Source: Mycolicibacter heraklionensis (GTDB lineage: Bacteria > Actinomycetota > Actinomycetes > Mycobacteriales > Mycobacteriaceae). Taken from it: DNA of 55,503 bases. The notes under the pieces were generated by a model. That model was not told the origin of the DNA and made no database searches. It saw only the letters and a program-made list of their open reading frames with translations. How positions within the stretch are numbered: position 1 is the stretch's first letter; each line of letters starts with the position of its first letter. Shown here piece by piece: positions 55,144 to 55,503 of this stretch. The position numbers and the translations under genes are program-made. The DNA is taken from assembly GCF_001021505.1 (NCBI RefSeq), contig NZ_LDPO01000027.1, positions 1 to 55,503 on the forward strand, in the 5' to 3' direction.

Positions 55144-55374
55144 TCAGCTCCTCTCGTTGACATCGTCGCACCCGGTGCTGGCATCACGTGACGTTTCGAG
55201 CTGGGGCAGCCCTTCATGCCGATAGCCGGCCAGGTAGCAGCCCATCCCGTGGCGGATGTAAGCGACGGTCATGCCGTCGTAGAGACCGTCTGGATGGAGG
55301 AGCATGTGCTCCATCCAGTCCCAGACTGCGAGGCGCTCCTCGTCCGTCTCGGGCCGTGGTGAAACGTTCACCAC
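55144..55374 (-). CDS. Hypothetical first gene of leftward operon
   Basis: 76 aa; the first two codons are GTG-GTG at 55374-55369 and there is no strong ribosome site, so it may be leaderless or start at the second GTG. NVSPRPETDEERLAVWDWME, then LYDGMTVAYIRHGMGCYLAG. No family recognised. One nt separates it from the next gene. Closest gene to attR; its promoter must lie in 55375-55476. Confidence 0.7.
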   Translation of the reverse strand: MVNVSPRPETDEERLAVWDWMEHMLLHPDGLYDGMTVAYIRHGMGCYLAGYRHEGLPQLETSRDASTGCDDVNERS

Positions 55375-55382
55375 GCCGTCCG

Positions 55383-55450
55383 GTTTCCGCAGGTCGCTTG
55401 AAGTCGCGACAGGTCCACCGGTCGAATCACACCGTTGTGTTTCCGCAGGT
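55383..55450. repeat. Two 12-bp direct repeats beside attR
   Basis: GTTTCCGCAGGT is present at 55383-55394 and 55439-55450, 56 bp apart start to start. Each is preceded by a CCGT within a few bases. They lie between attR and the leftward operon, so they may be integrase/Xis arm sites or operators for that operon. No good -35/-10 pair stands out here. Confidence 0.6.
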
Positions 55451-55476
55451 AAACCGGCATATCCAGCGTTTTCGCT

Positions 55477-55503
55477 AGGGGTTCGAGTCCCCTTAGCTCC
55501 ACT
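55477..55503 (+). repeat. attR: attR core
   Basis: An exact copy of the 27 bp at 1-27. The preceding sequence shows no tRNA 5' half, so this copy is the displaced tRNA end and the intact tRNA gene is on the left. It marks the right end of the prophage. Confidence 0.93.

Larger units (their letters stand above)
1..55503. mobile_element. Complete prophage, mycobacterial siphophage type
   Basis: The whole window reads as one integrated temperate phage: identical 27-bp repeats at both ends, integrase beside the left repeat, repressor and operators next, then early, DNA-packaging, head, tail and lysis genes in standard order. All virion functions expected for a long-tailed phage are present and mostly intact, so the element may be inducible. 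The order int-repressor-early-cos-structural-lysis is the att-permuted form of a cos-ended virion genome. The mycobacterial host is inferred from LysB, DUF732, PE-PPE and DUF2746 proteins. Confidence 0.95.

Overview
The window is a complete integrated temperate siphophage (prophage) of a high-GC mycobacterium (Mycobacterium/Mycolicibacterium type). It is bounded exactly by a 27-bp direct repeat at 1-27 and 55477-55503. The repeat carries the T-arm and 3' acceptor strand of a tRNA gene, so the phage integrated into the 3' end of a host tRNA lying to the left. Mycobacterial signals include a LysB mycolyl-arabinogalactan esterase, a DUF732 protein, a PE-PPE-type esterase domain, a DUF2746 membrane protein, many GTG/TTG starts, leaderless-looking promoters and dense GTGA/ATGA gene overlaps.

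Layout. 1-2700 is the lysogeny region: tyrosine integrase, a leftward DUF732 membrane protein, a leftward immunity repressor, and a divergent operator/promoter region with three related operator-like elements. 2680-17518 is one long rightward early operon of about 40 mostly tiny, translationally coupled genes. It holds a Cro-like protein, a Rha/antirepressor, an Xis candidate, two back-to-back tandem-repeat beta-helix proteins, a RecA/Sak4-like ATPase, an HNH protein, DUF3310 and DUF1508 proteins, a Gp37/Gp68 (DUF5131) gene and a replication-initiator-like protein. It ends at a canonical terminator (17545-17568). No DNA polymerase or primase is visible, so replication probably borrows host enzymes.

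17588-53448 is the late region: HNH nuclease, probable cos, terminase, portal, MuF-like protein, scaffold, decoration protein, capsid, connector genes, FN3-bearing tail tube, frameshifted tail-assembly chaperones, a 1564-aa tape measure with two cell-wall hydrolase domains, and a long set of tail-tip genes. Lysis genes follow (NlpC/P60-GH25 lysin A, LysB, holin candidates). With cos near 18.4 kb and att at the ends, circular permutation gives the usual siphophage virion order. A strong hairpin at 53461-53509 faces a six-gene leftward operon (53521-55374) next to attR, a likely lysogen-expressed cargo module.

Most unusual contents: (i) an antisense LAGLIDADG homing-endonuclease gene nested in frame inside the DUF5131 gene; (ii) a 1085-aa tail protein made of a PE-PPE esterase, twenty-five exact 20-residue repeats and an NHL propeller; (iii) a phage sedolisin (S53) protease without propeptide; (iv) adjacent hexapeptide- and pentapeptide-repeat genes with near-identical DNA units; (v) a lysin A in which two genes look fused by a 1-nt frame change and which carries a signal peptide. 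Assignments rest on reading motifs and gene order by eye. No database search was run.
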